Below are positions 1 through 8,605 of a stretch of 64,000 bases of DNA, in pieces. This DNA is from a bacterium (GTDB lineage Bacteria > Actinomycetota > Acidimicrobiia > Acidimicrobiales > Ilumatobacteraceae): positions 56,001 through 120,000 of the forward strand of contig JAPOKO010000003.1 of assembly GCA_029977615.1 (NCBI GenBank), in the 5' to 3' direction. The notes beneath the pieces are model-generated. The model was not told the origin of the DNA and did not search any database. It was given only the letters and a program-made list of their open reading frames with translations. Positions within the stretch are counted from its first letter, which is position 1. Every line of letters starts with the position of its first letter. Position numbers and translations under genes: made by a program.

Positions 1-909
1 TGCAATAGCTTTTGCCTGTCCACCGCTAGTGGACGACATGACAGCAATGGGGAGTACGCCTGCTTGCGCCCATGCGCTGAACTGATCACGAACTTGAGCA
101 GCATTTCCTGAAATGGTGCAATCGCGCAGCCACTCGTCTGTCATGGCTTGCTGCAGTTGTTCAGCGAGCGACTCTTTTGGTGTATTCGCAATGATTGCTT
201 CGATGTTGTCCATCTCTTTGTCGTACCCAGCCACTCGCCAGTAGTTGCGATAGTTGGGTAGTGATACGTAGCCGGTGAGAGTTTTGCGATGTATCGCATA
301 CGCGGCATCAAGGTCTTCGCTGATCACGGTTGGCACCATGTTGGACATAAAGAATTGCTCTTGCGTTGTTGGCGCTACCGATGCAACCTGTCGGCTGATG
401 TCGCGGAGCGAAGCATTCGCCCAAATTGCACCCTGAGATATCTCGGTGGAAAGCGCGAGCATCTTGTCACGCAACGTTGCCAGAAATATTTGTGGTAGCT
501 GGCCTGAAAAACGTTCATTTAGTCGCATTGCCTGCACGTAGTTTGCGATGTCAGCAAGTGGTTTACCTGTTGCGACACCAAGTCGTTGCACCACTGGTCC
601 ATGGCTCACACCAATTCCAAGCCCGAAACGACCACCAGAAACTTCATGAATATGTGCCGCAGTGTTTCCAAGTTCAACGGGGTGGCTGTAGTACATCGGT
701 TGAATCGATGTCCAAAATGGAATGGTTGTCGTGGCATGAGCAAGTGAAACGCACAATCCAAGAGTTCCACCCAAACTTGGACATGCGATTCCCGCGAAAC
801 CTCGGCGCTCAGCCTCGACAGCCAAATCCAAAATGGCACGTCGTTTCGTTGGTGATGCAACGAGCGAAATCGCAGGAAGCGTGTATGTGGAGGGTGAGAA
901 CGTGATCAT
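1..909 (-). CDS. Luciferase-like (LLM class) flavin-dependent oxidoreductase, 3' end cut by window edge
   Basis: Reading the minus strand from the ATG at 909-907 gives 303 codons with no stop down to base 1, so the gene is complete at its start and truncated at its C-terminus. About residues 75-105 hold the family hallmark: a HPVELGN segment, then SGGRFGLGIGVSHGP. The encoded fold is the TIM barrel of bacterial luciferase-like monooxygenases, which use FMN or, often in actinobacteria, F420. The substrate cannot be told. Family members are usually near 300-350 residues, so only a short tail should be missing. An AAGGAG Shine-Dalgarno lies at 925-920, ten bases before the ATG. The gene diverges from the pimA-like gene with a 38-base gap holding a symmetric -10 element. 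Confidence 0.8.
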   Translation of the reverse strand, partial: MITFSPSTYTLPAISLVASPTKRRAILDLAVEAERRGFAGIACPSLGGTLGLCVSLAHATTTIPFWTSIQPMYYSHPVELGNTAAHIHEVSGGRFGLGIGVSHGPVVQRLGVATGKPLADIANYVQAMRLNERFSGQLPQIFLATLRDKMLALSTEISQGAIWANASLRDISRQVASVAPTTQEQFFMSNMVPTVISEDLDAAYAIHRKTLTGYVSLPNYRNYWRVAGYDKEMDNIEAIIANTPKESLAEQLQQAMTDEWLRDCTISGNAAQVRDQFSAWAQAGVLPIAVMSSTSGGQAKAIA

Positions 910-934
910 GGCTTGAATACTCCTTGTAGACGCC

Positions 935-941
935 TACCGTA
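935..941. promoter_or_regulatory. Symmetric TANNNTA -10 element, probably bidirectional
   Basis: The heptamer TACCGTA reads TACCGT on the + strand and TACGGT on the - strand. On + it ends seven bases before GTG 948, which fits leaderless initiation of the pimA-like gene. On - it would start a leader of about 20 bases carrying the AAGGAG site of the oxidoreductase gene. The assignment rests on motif and spacing only. Confidence 0.5.
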
Positions 942-947
942 TATGGC

Positions 948-2135
948 GTGAACATGTTGCGCATCGCCATGGTGAGTCCGTACAGCGTTTCGGTTCCGGG
1001 TGGCGTGCAGGCGCAGGTGCTTGGGCTCGCTCGAGAGTTGAGAAGAATTGGCCACGAAGTGCGCGTGCTTGCCCCGTGTGATGGTCCACCACCCGAGCCG
1101 TTTGTTACTCCGTTAGGTAACAGCCTGCCAACTGCGGCGAATGGTTCGGTTGCACCACTTGCTCCAGATCCTTCTGCTGCGCTGCGCACCATTCGTGCAT
1201 TAAATGACGAAGCCTTCGATGTCATCCACTTGCATGAGCCAATTGTCCCTGGTCCGACAGTAACGGCTTTGTTGCTCAAACTTGCTCCAACTGTTGGTAC
1301 GTTTCACGCAGCGGGGGACTCCACGTCGTACCGAGTATTGAACAAAACTGCGCGGTGGGCGGCTGAACATTTGACGGTGCGAGTGGCAGTGAGTGAATCT
1401 GCAAAAGAACTTGCAAGCAGATACCTGGACGGTGAGTACACCATTTTGTTCAATGGCATTGAAGTCCAGCGTTACTCACGTCCTTCAACTCAACGTGAAG
1501 CATCTCCAACCATTTTCTTTTGTGGACGTTACGAGCCGCGCAAAGGATTAGAAGTATTGCTGCAGGCAATGGCCCATCTGCCAAAGAACGTAAATCTTTG
1601 GATTGCTTCCGACGGAGTGGGTATCGACGATTTGCAAAACACCTATGGCGCAGACGAACGAATTACTTGGCTTGGCAGAATTACTGAAGAGGACAAGCTC
1701 GACAGACTGGCACGGTGCACAACCTTTTGCGCCCCTTCATTGCGCGGTGAATCATTCGGGATAGTGCTTCTTGAAGCAATGGCGGCGGGAGCAGCCCTCG
1801 TTGCGAGCAATATCAGTGGGTACAACAATGTTGCCACTCATCAGAAAAATGCGCTGCTTGTCGAGCCCGGTAATCCGGTGGCACTATCTGAAGCATTGCA
1901 TGAGGCGATCACAAATGTATCCAAGCGCGAACAACTTGTTGCAGGTGGACATGCTCGCGCGCAGGATTTCTCGATGCAGCGTTTAGCTCAGTTATACATA
2001 GAGATTTATAACAAGTTATTGAATGATGAAGCAGAGAGGTTGCTAGAAATCGCTCCGAATCGGTTTGTTGCGATGTTCGAAGACAGAGTGCTGCGTCGTC
2101 CGAAGTTTCTCAACAATCGCCTAAACACGCAATGA
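948..2135 (+). CDS. pimA: GT4-family glycosyltransferase, probable phosphatidyl-myo-inositol mannosyltransferase PimA
   Basis: The protein has 395 residues with a two-Rossmann GT-B layout. The N-terminal glycine loop VPGGVQ (residues 16-21) binds the sugar nucleotide side, and the C-terminal GESFGIVLLEAMAAG carries the GT4 E-x7-E pair at E268 and E276. PimA transfers the first mannose from GDP-mannose to phosphatidylinositol at the inner membrane face. The subfamily call rests on N-terminal similarity (SPYSVSVPGGVQ) and on position: in mycobacteria pimA also sits upstream of pdxS-pdxT-yebC-ruvCAB. GTG 948 is chosen because a -10 hexamer ends seven bases before it; ATG 954 is the alternative and gives a more typical PimA N-terminus. 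Another GT4 specificity remains possible. Confidence 0.7.
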   Translation: MNMLRIAMVSPYSVSVPGGVQAQVLGLARELRRIGHEVRVLAPCDGPPPEPFVTPLGNSLPTAANGSVAPLAPDPSAALRTIRALNDEAFDVIHLHEPIVPGPTVTALLLKLAPTVGTFHAAGDSTSYRVLNKTARWAAEHLTVRVAVSESAKELASRYLDGEYTILFNGIEVQRYSRPSTQREASPTIFFCGRYEPRKGLEVLLQAMAHLPKNVNLWIASDGVGIDDLQNTYGADERITWLGRITEEDKLDRLARCTTFCAPSLRGESFGIVLLEAMAAGAALVASNISGYNNVATHQKNALLVEPGNPVALSEALHEAITNVSKREQLVAGGHARAQDFSMQRLAQLYIEIYNKLLNDEAERLLEIAPNRFVAMFEDRVLRRPKFLNNRLNTQ

Positions 2136-2167
2136 GCGTGTGATCTCTGTGCCTCGGACCGGTGCCG

Positions 2168-2173
2168 TAGACT
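2168..2173 (+). promoter_or_regulatory. -10 hexamer TAGACT, leaderless lemA promoter
   Basis: TAGACT ends six bases before the lemA ATG at 2180, and no Shine-Dalgarno lies between. This is the window's recurrent leaderless layout. Confidence 0.5.
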
Positions 2174-2179
2174 GCAATT

Positions 2180-2734
2180 ATGAGTACAACACTGGTAGTA
2201 GTTCTCGTCCTGGTTCTTCTTGCACTTTTCGTAGGTGCAACTTACAACTCACTTGTTCGTCGTCGGAACGAAGTTGATAACGCTTGGAGCCAAATTGATG
2301 TGCAACTCAAGCGCCGTCTTGATCTGATTCCAAATCTTGTCGAAACAGTGAAGGGCTACGCAGCCCATGAAAAGACTGCGCTGGAAGCGGTCATTGCTGC
2401 ACGAAATACGGGTATGACAGCTTCATCAGATCCGCATGCCCAAGCTTCTGCAGACAATGCGATGACCGGAGCATTGCGCCAGTTATTTGCATTGTCAGAG
2501 GGCTACCCGGACTTGAAAGCTAACCAAGGGTTTGTTTCTTTGCAGGAGGAACTTGCAAACACCGAAAGCCGGATTGCTTATGCGCGGCAGTTCTATGGTG
2601 ACGCGGTCTCAACGTATAACACGGCAATCCAAAAGTTTCCGACTGTTGTATTTGCGAGGATGCTTGGATTCTCTGAACGTGAATTCTTTGAAGCAGAAGA
2701 TGCTGCTCGTGTGGTTCCAGAAGTGAAGTTCTAA
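2180..2734 (+). CDS. lemA: LemA family membrane-anchored protein
   Basis: The protein has 184 residues: one N-terminal membrane helix (about residues 4-22), then a short cytosol-facing or periplasmic coiled helical domain. Family signatures are YNSLVRRRNEVDNAWSQIDV (about 27-46) and the RRLDLIPNLVETVKGY segment after it. LemA proteins form an antiparallel helical bundle; their biochemical role is not established. The gene is followed after two bases by an HtpX-like protease gene, a pairing common across bacteria that suggests a membrane protein quality function. Likely transcribed with the protease from the leaderless promoter at 2168. Confidence 0.88.
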   Translation: MSTTLVVVLVLVLLALFVGATYNSLVRRRNEVDNAWSQIDVQLKRRLDLIPNLVETVKGYAAHEKTALEAVIAARNTGMTASSDPHAQASADNAMTGALRQLFALSEGYPDLKANQGFVSLQEELANTESRIAYARQFYGDAVSTYNTAIQKFPTVVFARMLGFSEREFFEAEDAARVVPEVKF

Positions 2735-2736
2735 TA

Positions 2737-3642
2737 ATGAACGACCTCATCGCTTCAAACAAACGTAGAACAGTTTTCTTGATGTTCGGCTTTGTGGTCT
2801 TTCTTGTCTTGGTCGGACTTGCTGTTGGCACCTTGATTGGAAATGGTGTAACTGGATCAGTTATCGCATTAATCATTTCTGCAGTTATGGCCATGACGTC
2901 GTATTGGAAGTCGGACAAAATTGCGTTGGCCGTGAGCCGTGCAGTTCCTGCGGATGTCAATGAGTATCGGCGCCTGCACAACCTCGTTGAAGGTCTTTGT
3001 ATCGCGGGTGGACTTCCTAAACCTCAGGTGTACGTCATTCATGATGACGCTCCGAATGCTTTTGCTACGGGACGCAATCCGAAAAACGCTGCAATTGCAA
3101 TTACCACTGGTTTGCTCAACCAAATGAATCGTGTCGAGCTTGAAGGTGTTGTCGCTCACGAGTTGTCACACATAAAGAACTACGACATTTTGGTTTCCAC
3201 GCTCGCCGTAACCCTTGTGGGTTCGATTGCACTGATCACAGATATGACACTGCGCATGATGTGGTGGAACGGTGGGCGAGTGAGCCGCAGTGGTGATCGA
3301 GATGATCGAGGCAATCCATTAGCCATTATTGGTTTTGTATTGTTGTTGGTATCTCCGTTTGTCGCGCGCGCCATGCAGGCGGCGGTTAGTCGCCGTCGCG
3401 AAACTCTTGCCGACGTTTCTGCAGTACGCATGACGAGATACCCGCCGGGTCTGATATCGGCGTTAGAAAAACTTCAGGCTGATAACACTGAAACTCATTC
3501 AGCCAGCATGGCTACAGCCCATATGTGGATAGAGCAGCCGTTGTCGGGTGTGAAAGACGCAGGCAGGTTAGGCATGTGGCATAAACTTTTCAATACCCAC
3601 CCGCCTCTATCCGAGCGAATTGCATTGCTCAGGGAGATGTAA
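2737..3642 (+). CDS. htpX: M48-family zinc metalloprotease, HtpX-like
   Basis: The 301-residue protein has membrane helices at about 14-32 and 38-56, a zinc-binding HELSH at 141-145, further hydrophobic segments near 152-172 and 195-213, and the third ligand in ETLAD (E222, with D226). These features define membrane-bound M48B endopeptidases, which degrade misfolded inner-membrane proteins. The ATG starts two bases after the lemA stop, so the two are co-transcribed. The active site is complete. Family membership is firm, and the htpX symbol reflects subfamily resemblance. Confidence 0.88.
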   Translation: MNDLIASNKRRTVFLMFGFVVFLVLVGLAVGTLIGNGVTGSVIALIISAVMAMTSYWKSDKIALAVSRAVPADVNEYRRLHNLVEGLCIAGGLPKPQVYVIHDDAPNAFATGRNPKNAAIAITTGLLNQMNRVELEGVVAHELSHIKNYDILVSTLAVTLVGSIALITDMTLRMMWWNGGRVSRSGDRDDRGNPLAIIGFVLLLVSPFVARAMQAAVSRRRETLADVSAVRMTRYPPGLISALEKLQADNTETHSASMATAHMWIEQPLSGVKDAGRLGMWHKLFNTHPPLSERIALLREM

Positions 3643-3645
3643 ATC

Positions 3646-4695
3646 ATGAATCGTCGAGCATCTGTTTTTAGTTCCCGTTCACTTGCACTTGCGGCAATAG
3701 TTGCATTGTCTGCTTGTGGAGGATCAAGCGGAACATCAACCTCATCGATCGACACGGTGCCAACGACGGAAGTTGTGAATGATGTACCGGTGTACCCACT
3801 GCTTGGTACTCCAATGGAAGATGCAACGGCAGCAAATCGTCCAGCAATGGTGGTCAAGATTGATAATCACCCGAGTGCGCGTCCTCAGGCAGGAATTAAT
3901 CAGGCCGACATAATTTTTGAGGAAAACGTCGAGAAGCTCACTCGTTACGCAGCAGTGTTCCATAGTGAAGGGTCCGATCCAGTAGGACCAATTCGAAGTG
4001 GCCGTTTCCAAGACATCAATTTGCTCGGATCATTGAACAAGCCGTTATTCGTATGGAGTGGTGGTAACAGCAAAGTGTCAGCTGCAATCGCCAAGTCCGA
4101 CCTCATTGACTTGAGTTATTTAAAGGTAAACAAAGACGGCGGGTTTACGCGCAACGATGAATATAGGGCGCCTCATAATCTTTTCGCAGAAACCACAAAG
4201 TTGTGGACACTTGCACCAGCTGGATCTTCGGCTCCATCTACTCAATTCACGTATCGCACGGTAAGTGATGCAAACTCATCCACTTCAAAGGAAGCCCTTG
4301 GTTTGAAGGTCTCGATGGACGGCGTCAAAGTTCAATGGGATTGGGACTCAGCCGCAAAAGAATGGGTGAGAACTCAAGATGGGACAATCGTTGTTGACCC
4401 AGCAGATATTGCATTGTCAGTTCCAAACGTGATTGTTTTAGAAGTTGAATACACCAACTCGTATAGCCCAATTTCGAAAACACTTGGCTCTGGTAAGGCA
4501 TATGTATTTACCAATGGTGTTGTATACGAAGGAACATGGTCGCGCACTGATCGTTTGAAGCCATTTGAACTTAAGGATTCTGCGGGTGGCATTATCAAGC
4601 TGACTCCCGGTCAAACTTTTGTTGAAGTAGCACGTGCTGGAAAAACTGCAGTGGTTTCTCCAGGTATGACGCAGGACGAGGTGAAATTCCCGTAA
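3646..4695 (+). CDS. DUF3048 domain lipoprotein (YerB-like)
   Basis: The 349-residue protein begins with a basic n-region and hydrophobic stretch, then a lipobox LSAC with the lipidated cysteine at C24, followed by a Gly/Ser/Thr-rich linker. The mature part starts with a proline-rich PVYPLLGTP segment and contains RPAMVVKIDNHPSARPQAG and DPVGPIRSGR, typical of DUF3048 proteins such as Bacillus YerB. The function is unknown; it should sit on the outer face of the cytoplasmic membrane. It starts three bases after the protease stop and may share its transcript. Confidence 0.75.
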   Translation: MNRRASVFSSRSLALAAIVALSACGGSSGTSTSSIDTVPTTEVVNDVPVYPLLGTPMEDATAANRPAMVVKIDNHPSARPQAGINQADIIFEENVEKLTRYAAVFHSEGSDPVGPIRSGRFQDINLLGSLNKPLFVWSGGNSKVSAAIAKSDLIDLSYLKVNKDGGFTRNDEYRAPHNLFAETTKLWTLAPAGSSAPSTQFTYRTVSDANSSTSKEALGLKVSMDGVKVQWDWDSAAKEWVRTQDGTIVVDPADIALSVPNVIVLEVEYTNSYSPISKTLGSGKAYVFTNGVVYEGTWSRTDRLKPFELKDSAGGIIKLTPGQTFVEVARAGKTAVVSPGMTQDEVKFP

Positions 4696-4748
4696 TTCAC
4701 GATCGGGATTTCCCTGAGTTGGCTTATGGGTCAAGCGGGCTTGGTCGG

Positions 4749-4754
4749 TACGCT
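4749..4754 (+). promoter_or_regulatory. -10 hexamer TACGCT, leaderless pdxS promoter (fixes the start)
   Basis: TACGCT ends seven bases before ATG 4762. The spacing supports 4762 rather than the in-frame ATG at 4726 as the pdxS start, because 4726 would lie upstream of this promoter. Confidence 0.5.
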
Positions 4755-4761
4755 TGTTGAC

Positions 4762-5658
4762 ATGACGACAAGTAAGGCAAACTCGGCTTCTGGTCCAATG
4801 AAGGTAAATCGTGGCTTGGCAGAAATGCTCAAGGGCGGCGTCATTATGGACGTAGTCAACCCAGAGCAAGCAAAGATTGCTGAAGATGCAGGTGCTACTG
4901 CGGTGATGGCCCTCGAACGAGTTCCTGCCGACATTCGTCGCGACGGTGGAGTTGCGCGTATGAGTGACCCAGAAATGATTGAAGGCATCAAGGCTGTTGT
5001 CACTATTCCGGTTATGGCCAAAGCTCGCATCGGTCATTTTGTTGAGGCGCAGATTCTTGAAGCGCTGGGAGTGGACTTCATCGATGAGTCTGAAGTTCTC
5101 ACACCTGCCGACGAAACGCATCACATTGACAAATTCGCATTCACCTCACCATTTGTTTGTGGAGCAACAAATCTTGGCGAAGCGCTTCGCCGCATTAGTG
5201 AAGGTGCTGCACTTATTCGTTCAAAAGGTGAAGCAGGAACAGGAAACGTTGTTGAAGCTGTCCGACACTTGCGAAGCATTTTCGGCGATATTCGCCGAAT
5301 CACGCAGGCCGATTCTGCAGAGTTGTTTGATTGGGCCAAGAAACTTGGTGCACCATTGCCACTCGTGCAAGAAATTGCCGAGACAGGCAAGTTGCAGGTT
5401 CCAATTTTCTGTGCAGGGGGAATCGCAACTCCTGCAGACGCAGCGCTAGCAATGCAACTTGGCGCCGAGGCAGTGTTCGTTGGATCAGGAATTTTCAAGA
5501 GCGACGATCCATCGCCACGTGCGAAAGCAATTGTTGAAGCAACTGCGCACTTCCGTGACGCTCACGTGTTGGCGAAAGTAAGTCGCAATCTTGGTGCGCC
5601 AATGACTGGTATTGGCATGGACAAGATCAACGAGCGCTACGCCGACCGCGGCTGGTAA
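4762..5658 (+). CDS. pdxS: Pyridoxal 5'-phosphate synthase subunit PdxS
   Basis: The 298-residue (beta/alpha)8 barrel makes PLP from ribose 5-phosphate, glyceraldehyde 3-phosphate and ammonia supplied by PdxT. Key residues are D30 in GGVIMDV, K87 in [10 protein letters not shown] and K155 in RSKGEAGTG; the two lysines carry the covalent intermediates and match K81 and K149 of Bacillus PdxS with a constant offset of six. The start at 4762 gives the usual length, and the -10 at 4749 supports it; an upstream in-frame ATG at 4726 is less likely. pdxT follows after eleven bases, so the complex subunits are co-transcribed. Confidence 0.96.
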   Translation: MTTSKANSASGPMKVNRGLAEMLKGGVIMDVVNPEQAKIAEDAGATAVMALERVPADIRRDGGVARMSDPEMIEGIKAVVTIPVMAKARIGHFVEAQILEALGVDFIDESEVLTPADETHHIDKFAFTSPFVCGATNLGEALRRISEGAALIRSKGEAGTGNVVEAVRHLRSIFGDIRRITQADSAELFDWAKKLGAPLPLVQEIAETGKLQVPIFCAGGIATPADAALAMQLGAEAVFVGSGIFKSDDPSPRAKAIVEATAHFRDAHVLAKVSRNLGAPMTGIGMDKINERYADRGW

Positions 5659-5669
5659 AGCAGCACCAC

Positions 5670-6251
5670 TTGTCTGGCGTAGTTGGCGTTCTTGCATTGC
5701 AGGGCGCTTTCGAGGCTCATCAGCATGTGTTACGCGATCTTGGTGTTGACTCGCTCCAGGTTCGTACGCCATCAGACTTGGAATTGGTTGAGGCGTTGGT
5801 GATGCCTGGTGGCGAATCCACCACAATGTCGCACTTAATGCAGACTTCTGGACTGTTTGATGCAATCGACGCACGATTGAAGCAGAGGATGCCAGTGTTT
5901 GGCACTTGTGCCGGAATGATCTTGTTGGCCAAAGGAGTTCTCGATGGTCGGCCAGACCAGAGAAGTTTTGGTGCGATTGACATCGATGTGAAGCGCAATG
6001 CATACGGTCGACAAATTGACAGCTTTGAAGCAGATATTGCACTTGATGGTCTAGTCGAAGATTTTCATGCGGTCTTTATTCGTGCCCCTCAAATTGCACG
6101 AATTGGTGAAGAAGTAACAGTGTTAGCGCGCCACAATCAGGACGTTGTCCTCGCGCGACAAGGTTCGGTAATGGTTGCTTCTTTCCATCCTGAGCTCACG
6201 GATGATGCACGAATTCATTCAATGTTTATCGGTTTACTGCAGGAGGTATAA
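5670..6251 (+). CDS. pdxT: Pyridoxal 5'-phosphate synthase glutaminase subunit PdxT
   Basis: The 193-residue class I glutamine amidotransferase hydrolyses glutamine and passes ammonia to PdxS. It shows the PdxT signature PGGEST (about 46-51), the nucleophile C80 in FGTCAGM and the partner residues H173 and E175 in FHPEL. The start is a TTG at 5670; the next in-frame candidate lies inside the conserved GVLALQG strand, so TTG is the only sensible choice. Located directly after pdxS, and its end carries the Shine-Dalgarno of yebC. Confidence 0.95.
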   Translation: MSGVVGVLALQGAFEAHQHVLRDLGVDSLQVRTPSDLELVEALVMPGGESTTMSHLMQTSGLFDAIDARLKQRMPVFGTCAGMILLAKGVLDGRPDQRSFGAIDIDVKRNAYGRQIDSFEADIALDGLVEDFHAVFIRAPQIARIGEEVTVLARHNQDVVLARQGSVMVASFHPELTDDARIHSMFIGLLQEV

Positions 6252-6253
6252 CG

Positions 6254-7003
6254 GTGTCCGGTCATTCTAAATGGGCAACAATTAAACGTAAGAAGGGTGC
6301 GATTGATGCCGCGCGCGGAAAAATCTTTGCGAAGATGTCTCGTCAACTTGAAGTAGCTACTCGCGAAGGTGGTGGCGACCCTGCAAGCAACGCCACGCTG
6401 CGAACCATCATTCAAAAGGCAAAGGCTGCGCACATGACGAACGACGCCATTGATCGTGCCATTAAGCGTGGTCTTGGAGAGCAAACAGGCGCGGCATTCG
6501 AAACTGTGACGTACGAAGGTTATGCACCTGGTGGTGTCGCGATGTTGGTTGATGCATTGACAAACAATCGAAATCGAACTGCAGCAGACGTACGTATGGC
6601 CTTCAGCAAATCGGGTGGCGCATTGGCCGAGCCTGGAGCTGTGGCTTGGCAGTTTTCACGCAAAGGAATCGTGCAAATTGAAAAGAACATCAGCGAAGAC
6701 GAGGTGATGCTTGTCGCGCTAGATCATGGTGCGGAAGATGTGGTTGATGATGGCGACTCATGGCGTGTTACCTGTGACTCAACCACGGTGTTCGAGTTGA
6801 AAACTGCGCTCGAAGGTGCGGGAATGAATGTAGTGTCGGCAGTAAGCACCATGGTCTCGTCAATGAGCGTTGCAGTTACAGCCGCAGATGATGCGAAGGC
6901 AATTTTGAAAATCATGGACGATCTCGAAGACAACGACGACGTGCAGGATGTATATGCAAACTTTGACATTTCAGATGAACTATTAAACGAGGTAGCGCAA
7001 TGA
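6254..7003 (+). CDS. yebC: YebC/PmpR-family protein
   Basis: The 249-residue protein begins SGHSKWATIKRKKGAIDAAR, the family's fixed N-terminus, and continues through the three-domain YebC fold. The family was first described as transcriptional regulators, and more recent work links it to translation of proline-rich stretches. Start GTG 6254 is set by a strong AGGAGGT at 6241-6247, six bases upstream, which overlaps the end of pdxT. The 3' end overlaps the peroxiredoxin start by ATGA. Next to ruvC in many bacteria, as here. Confidence 0.94.
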   Translation: MSGHSKWATIKRKKGAIDAARGKIFAKMSRQLEVATREGGGDPASNATLRTIIQKAKAAHMTNDAIDRAIKRGLGEQTGAAFETVTYEGYAPGGVAMLVDALTNNRNRTAADVRMAFSKSGGALAEPGAVAWQFSRKGIVQIEKNISEDEVMLVALDHGAEDVVDDGDSWRVTCDSTTVFELKTALEGAGMNVVSAVSTMVSSMSVAVTAADDAKAILKIMDDLEDNDDVQDVYANFDISDELLNEVAQ

Positions 7004-7461
7004 CACTCAGCGTTGGAGATCAAGCACCGCAGTTCACTCTGCAGGGGACAGGTGGAAAGTCGTACTCGCTTGCGCAATACGCAGGTAAGCCAGTGGTATT
7101 GGTGTTCTATCCAGGCGATAACACTCCGGTATGCACAAAGCAACTGTGCTCATATAACAATGAAATGAGCCAATTCGAATCTGTCGGTGCGCAGGTGATT
7201 GGTATTTCATCACAGGGCGTAGAAAGCCACGATGAGTTTTCCGGTAAGCACGGATTCTCTTTTCCTCTTCTTGCCGATGTTGACAAAACGGTGTCAAAGC
7301 AGTACGGAATTCTGGGTCCACTCGGGTTCCCTCGTCGCAGTGTGTTCGTCATCGATGGCTCGGGTGTGGTTCGCTATGTGCACCGCGCCTTAGCGGGGCT
7401 TTCTTTCCGATCCGTTGATGAATTGGTGGCTGCCGTAGAAAAGGCCAAACTCGGCCAGTAG
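7000..7461 (+). CDS. bcp: Thioredoxin-dependent peroxiredoxin, Bcp/PrxQ type
   Basis: The 153-residue AhpC/TSA-fold protein reduces hydroperoxides in the cytoplasm. The peroxidatic cysteine is C45 in NTPVCTKQLC and the resolving cysteine C50 lies five residues on, the spacing of alpha2-type Bcp/PrxQ enzymes. ATG overlaps the yebC stop (ATGA), so the genes are translationally coupled. The length is typical. Its place between yebC and ruvC is not a functional link that I can demonstrate. Confidence 0.93.
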   Translation: MTLSVGDQAPQFTLQGTGGKSYSLAQYAGKPVVLVFYPGDNTPVCTKQLCSYNNEMSQFESVGAQVIGISSQGVESHDEFSGKHGFSFPLLADVDKTVSKQYGILGPLGFPRRSVFVIDGSGVVRYVHRALAGLSFRSVDELVAAVEKAKLGQ

Positions 7462-7468
7462 CCCCAAC

Positions 7469-7474
7469 TAGGCT
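7469..7474 (+). promoter_or_regulatory. -10 hexamer TAGGCT, leaderless ruvCAB promoter
   Basis: TAGGCT ends seven bases before the ruvC ATG at 7482, with no Shine-Dalgarno in between. Confidence 0.5.
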
Positions 7475-7481
7475 TGAACAT

Positions 7482-8012
7482 ATGTTCGCCTCAACATCGT
7501 CGGTGGTTCTCGGCATAGACCCAGGCCTCACGCGTTGTGGCTACGCCGCTCTAGCTTCGGGTGCCGGCGGGACTATTGAAGCCATTTCGATGGGTGTCAT
7601 GACTTCGCCAAAGGAAGACTCTTTGCCACGTCGGCTGGCTCTGTTGCAGTGTGACTTGGAAGCCTTAATCAGTGAAGTCAAGCCGGCGGCCATTGCTGTT
7701 GAGCAGGTATTTTTTCAAAATAATGTGCGCACTGCAATGAGTGTTGGTCAGGCAAGCGGCCTAGTGCTTGCTTTGGCATACAAATTGGGTATTGAAGTAG
7801 TGCAGTACACGCCAAGTCAGGTGAAGAGTTCGGTTGCAGGGTCTGGAACCGCAAACAAACTTCAAGTGCAGAAAATGGTGCAGCGAAGGTTGGGCCTCAG
7901 CGTGTTGCCAACACCCGCAGACGCAGCAGACGCGGCGGCTGTAGCGCTGTGCCATCTTGCCGTTGCGCCGTTAGTGAACAGCGTGAAGCGCGCAACGTCG
8001 GGAGCGCAGTGA
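7482..8012 (+). CDS. ruvC: Holliday junction endodeoxyribonuclease RuvC
   Basis: The 176-residue RNase H-fold resolvase cuts four-way junctions as a dimer after RuvAB branch migration. The four acidic metal ligands are visible: D13 in LGIDPGLTRCG, E74 in VEQVFF, and D147 and D150 in PADAADAAA. The ATG has a leaderless -10 seven bases upstream. The stop overlaps the ruvA start in TGATG, giving a full ruvC-ruvA-ruvB operon. Confidence 0.96.
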   Translation: MFASTSSVVLGIDPGLTRCGYAALASGAGGTIEAISMGVMTSPKEDSLPRRLALLQCDLEALISEVKPAAIAVEQVFFQNNVRTAMSVGQASGLVLALAYKLGIEVVQYTPSQVKSSVAGSGTANKLQVQKMVQRRLGLSVLPTPADAADAAAVALCHLAVAPLVNSVKRATSGAQ

Positions 8013-8605
8013 TGATTGGTTCATTGCGAGGAACAGTTGTTGAGCGCAATGCCGATTCAACCGTGCTGATAGATGTTGGTGGAGTCGGATATTTAGTGCA
8101 TGTCACGCCACGCACACTTGCCGAACTCGAACCAACATCGCAGGCCTATATGCACGTGTACCACCACATTCGGGAAGATGCGCAAACCCTGTTTGGCTTT
8201 CTTGAAAAAGACGAACGCGTTGCGTTCAATACCTTGATTGCAACGCACGGAATTGGACCGAGCATGGCCATGTCAATACTGGCTACGCATACACCTCGTG
8301 CACTGATAGATATCGTCGCTACGAATGATCATGGCGCACTCACATTGGTGCCAGGTGTTGGAAAGAAAACTGCAGAACGATTGCTCATTGAATTGCGCGG
8401 CAAACTCCAATTGCCAGTGCTTGATCCGTTAGAAGATGGGAAAACGGTAGGCACTTCAGTAATGACAGATGTCCGTGAAGCTCTTGCAGGCCTCGGTTAT
8501 TCAAATGAAGAGATTCGCGAAGTGTTGCGCGATCTCTCGGCAACTGACACAGCTGAAAATGTATTACGACAAGCGCTGAATGCGTTAGGGGTGCGACGTG
8601 CGTGA
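8012..8605 (+). CDS. ruvA: Holliday junction branch migration protein RuvA
   Basis: The 197-residue protein has the OB-fold N-terminal domain ([11 protein letters not shown]), tandem helix-hairpin-helix repeats (about residues 70-140, including [18 protein letters not shown]) and a C-terminal domain that contacts RuvB. It binds the junction as a tetramer and loads RuvB. The start at 8012 overlaps the ruvC stop and gives the normal N-terminus; an upstream in-frame ATG at 7949 would add 21 unrelated residues. It ends eight bases inside ruvB. Confidence 0.95.
   Translation: MIGSLRGTVVERNADSTVLIDVGGVGYLVHVTPRTLAELEPTSQAYMHVYHHIREDAQTLFGFLEKDERVAFNTLIATHGIGPSMAMSILATHTPRALIDIVATNDHGALTLVPGVGKKTAERLLIELRGKLQLPVLDPLEDGKTVGTSVMTDVREALAGLGYSNEEIREVLRDLSATDTAENVLRQALNALGVRRA

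Noticed and set aside
606..860. Open frame on the minus strand within the first gene
   Set aside because: It is a shadow of the oxidoreductase gene in another frame and has no family features.
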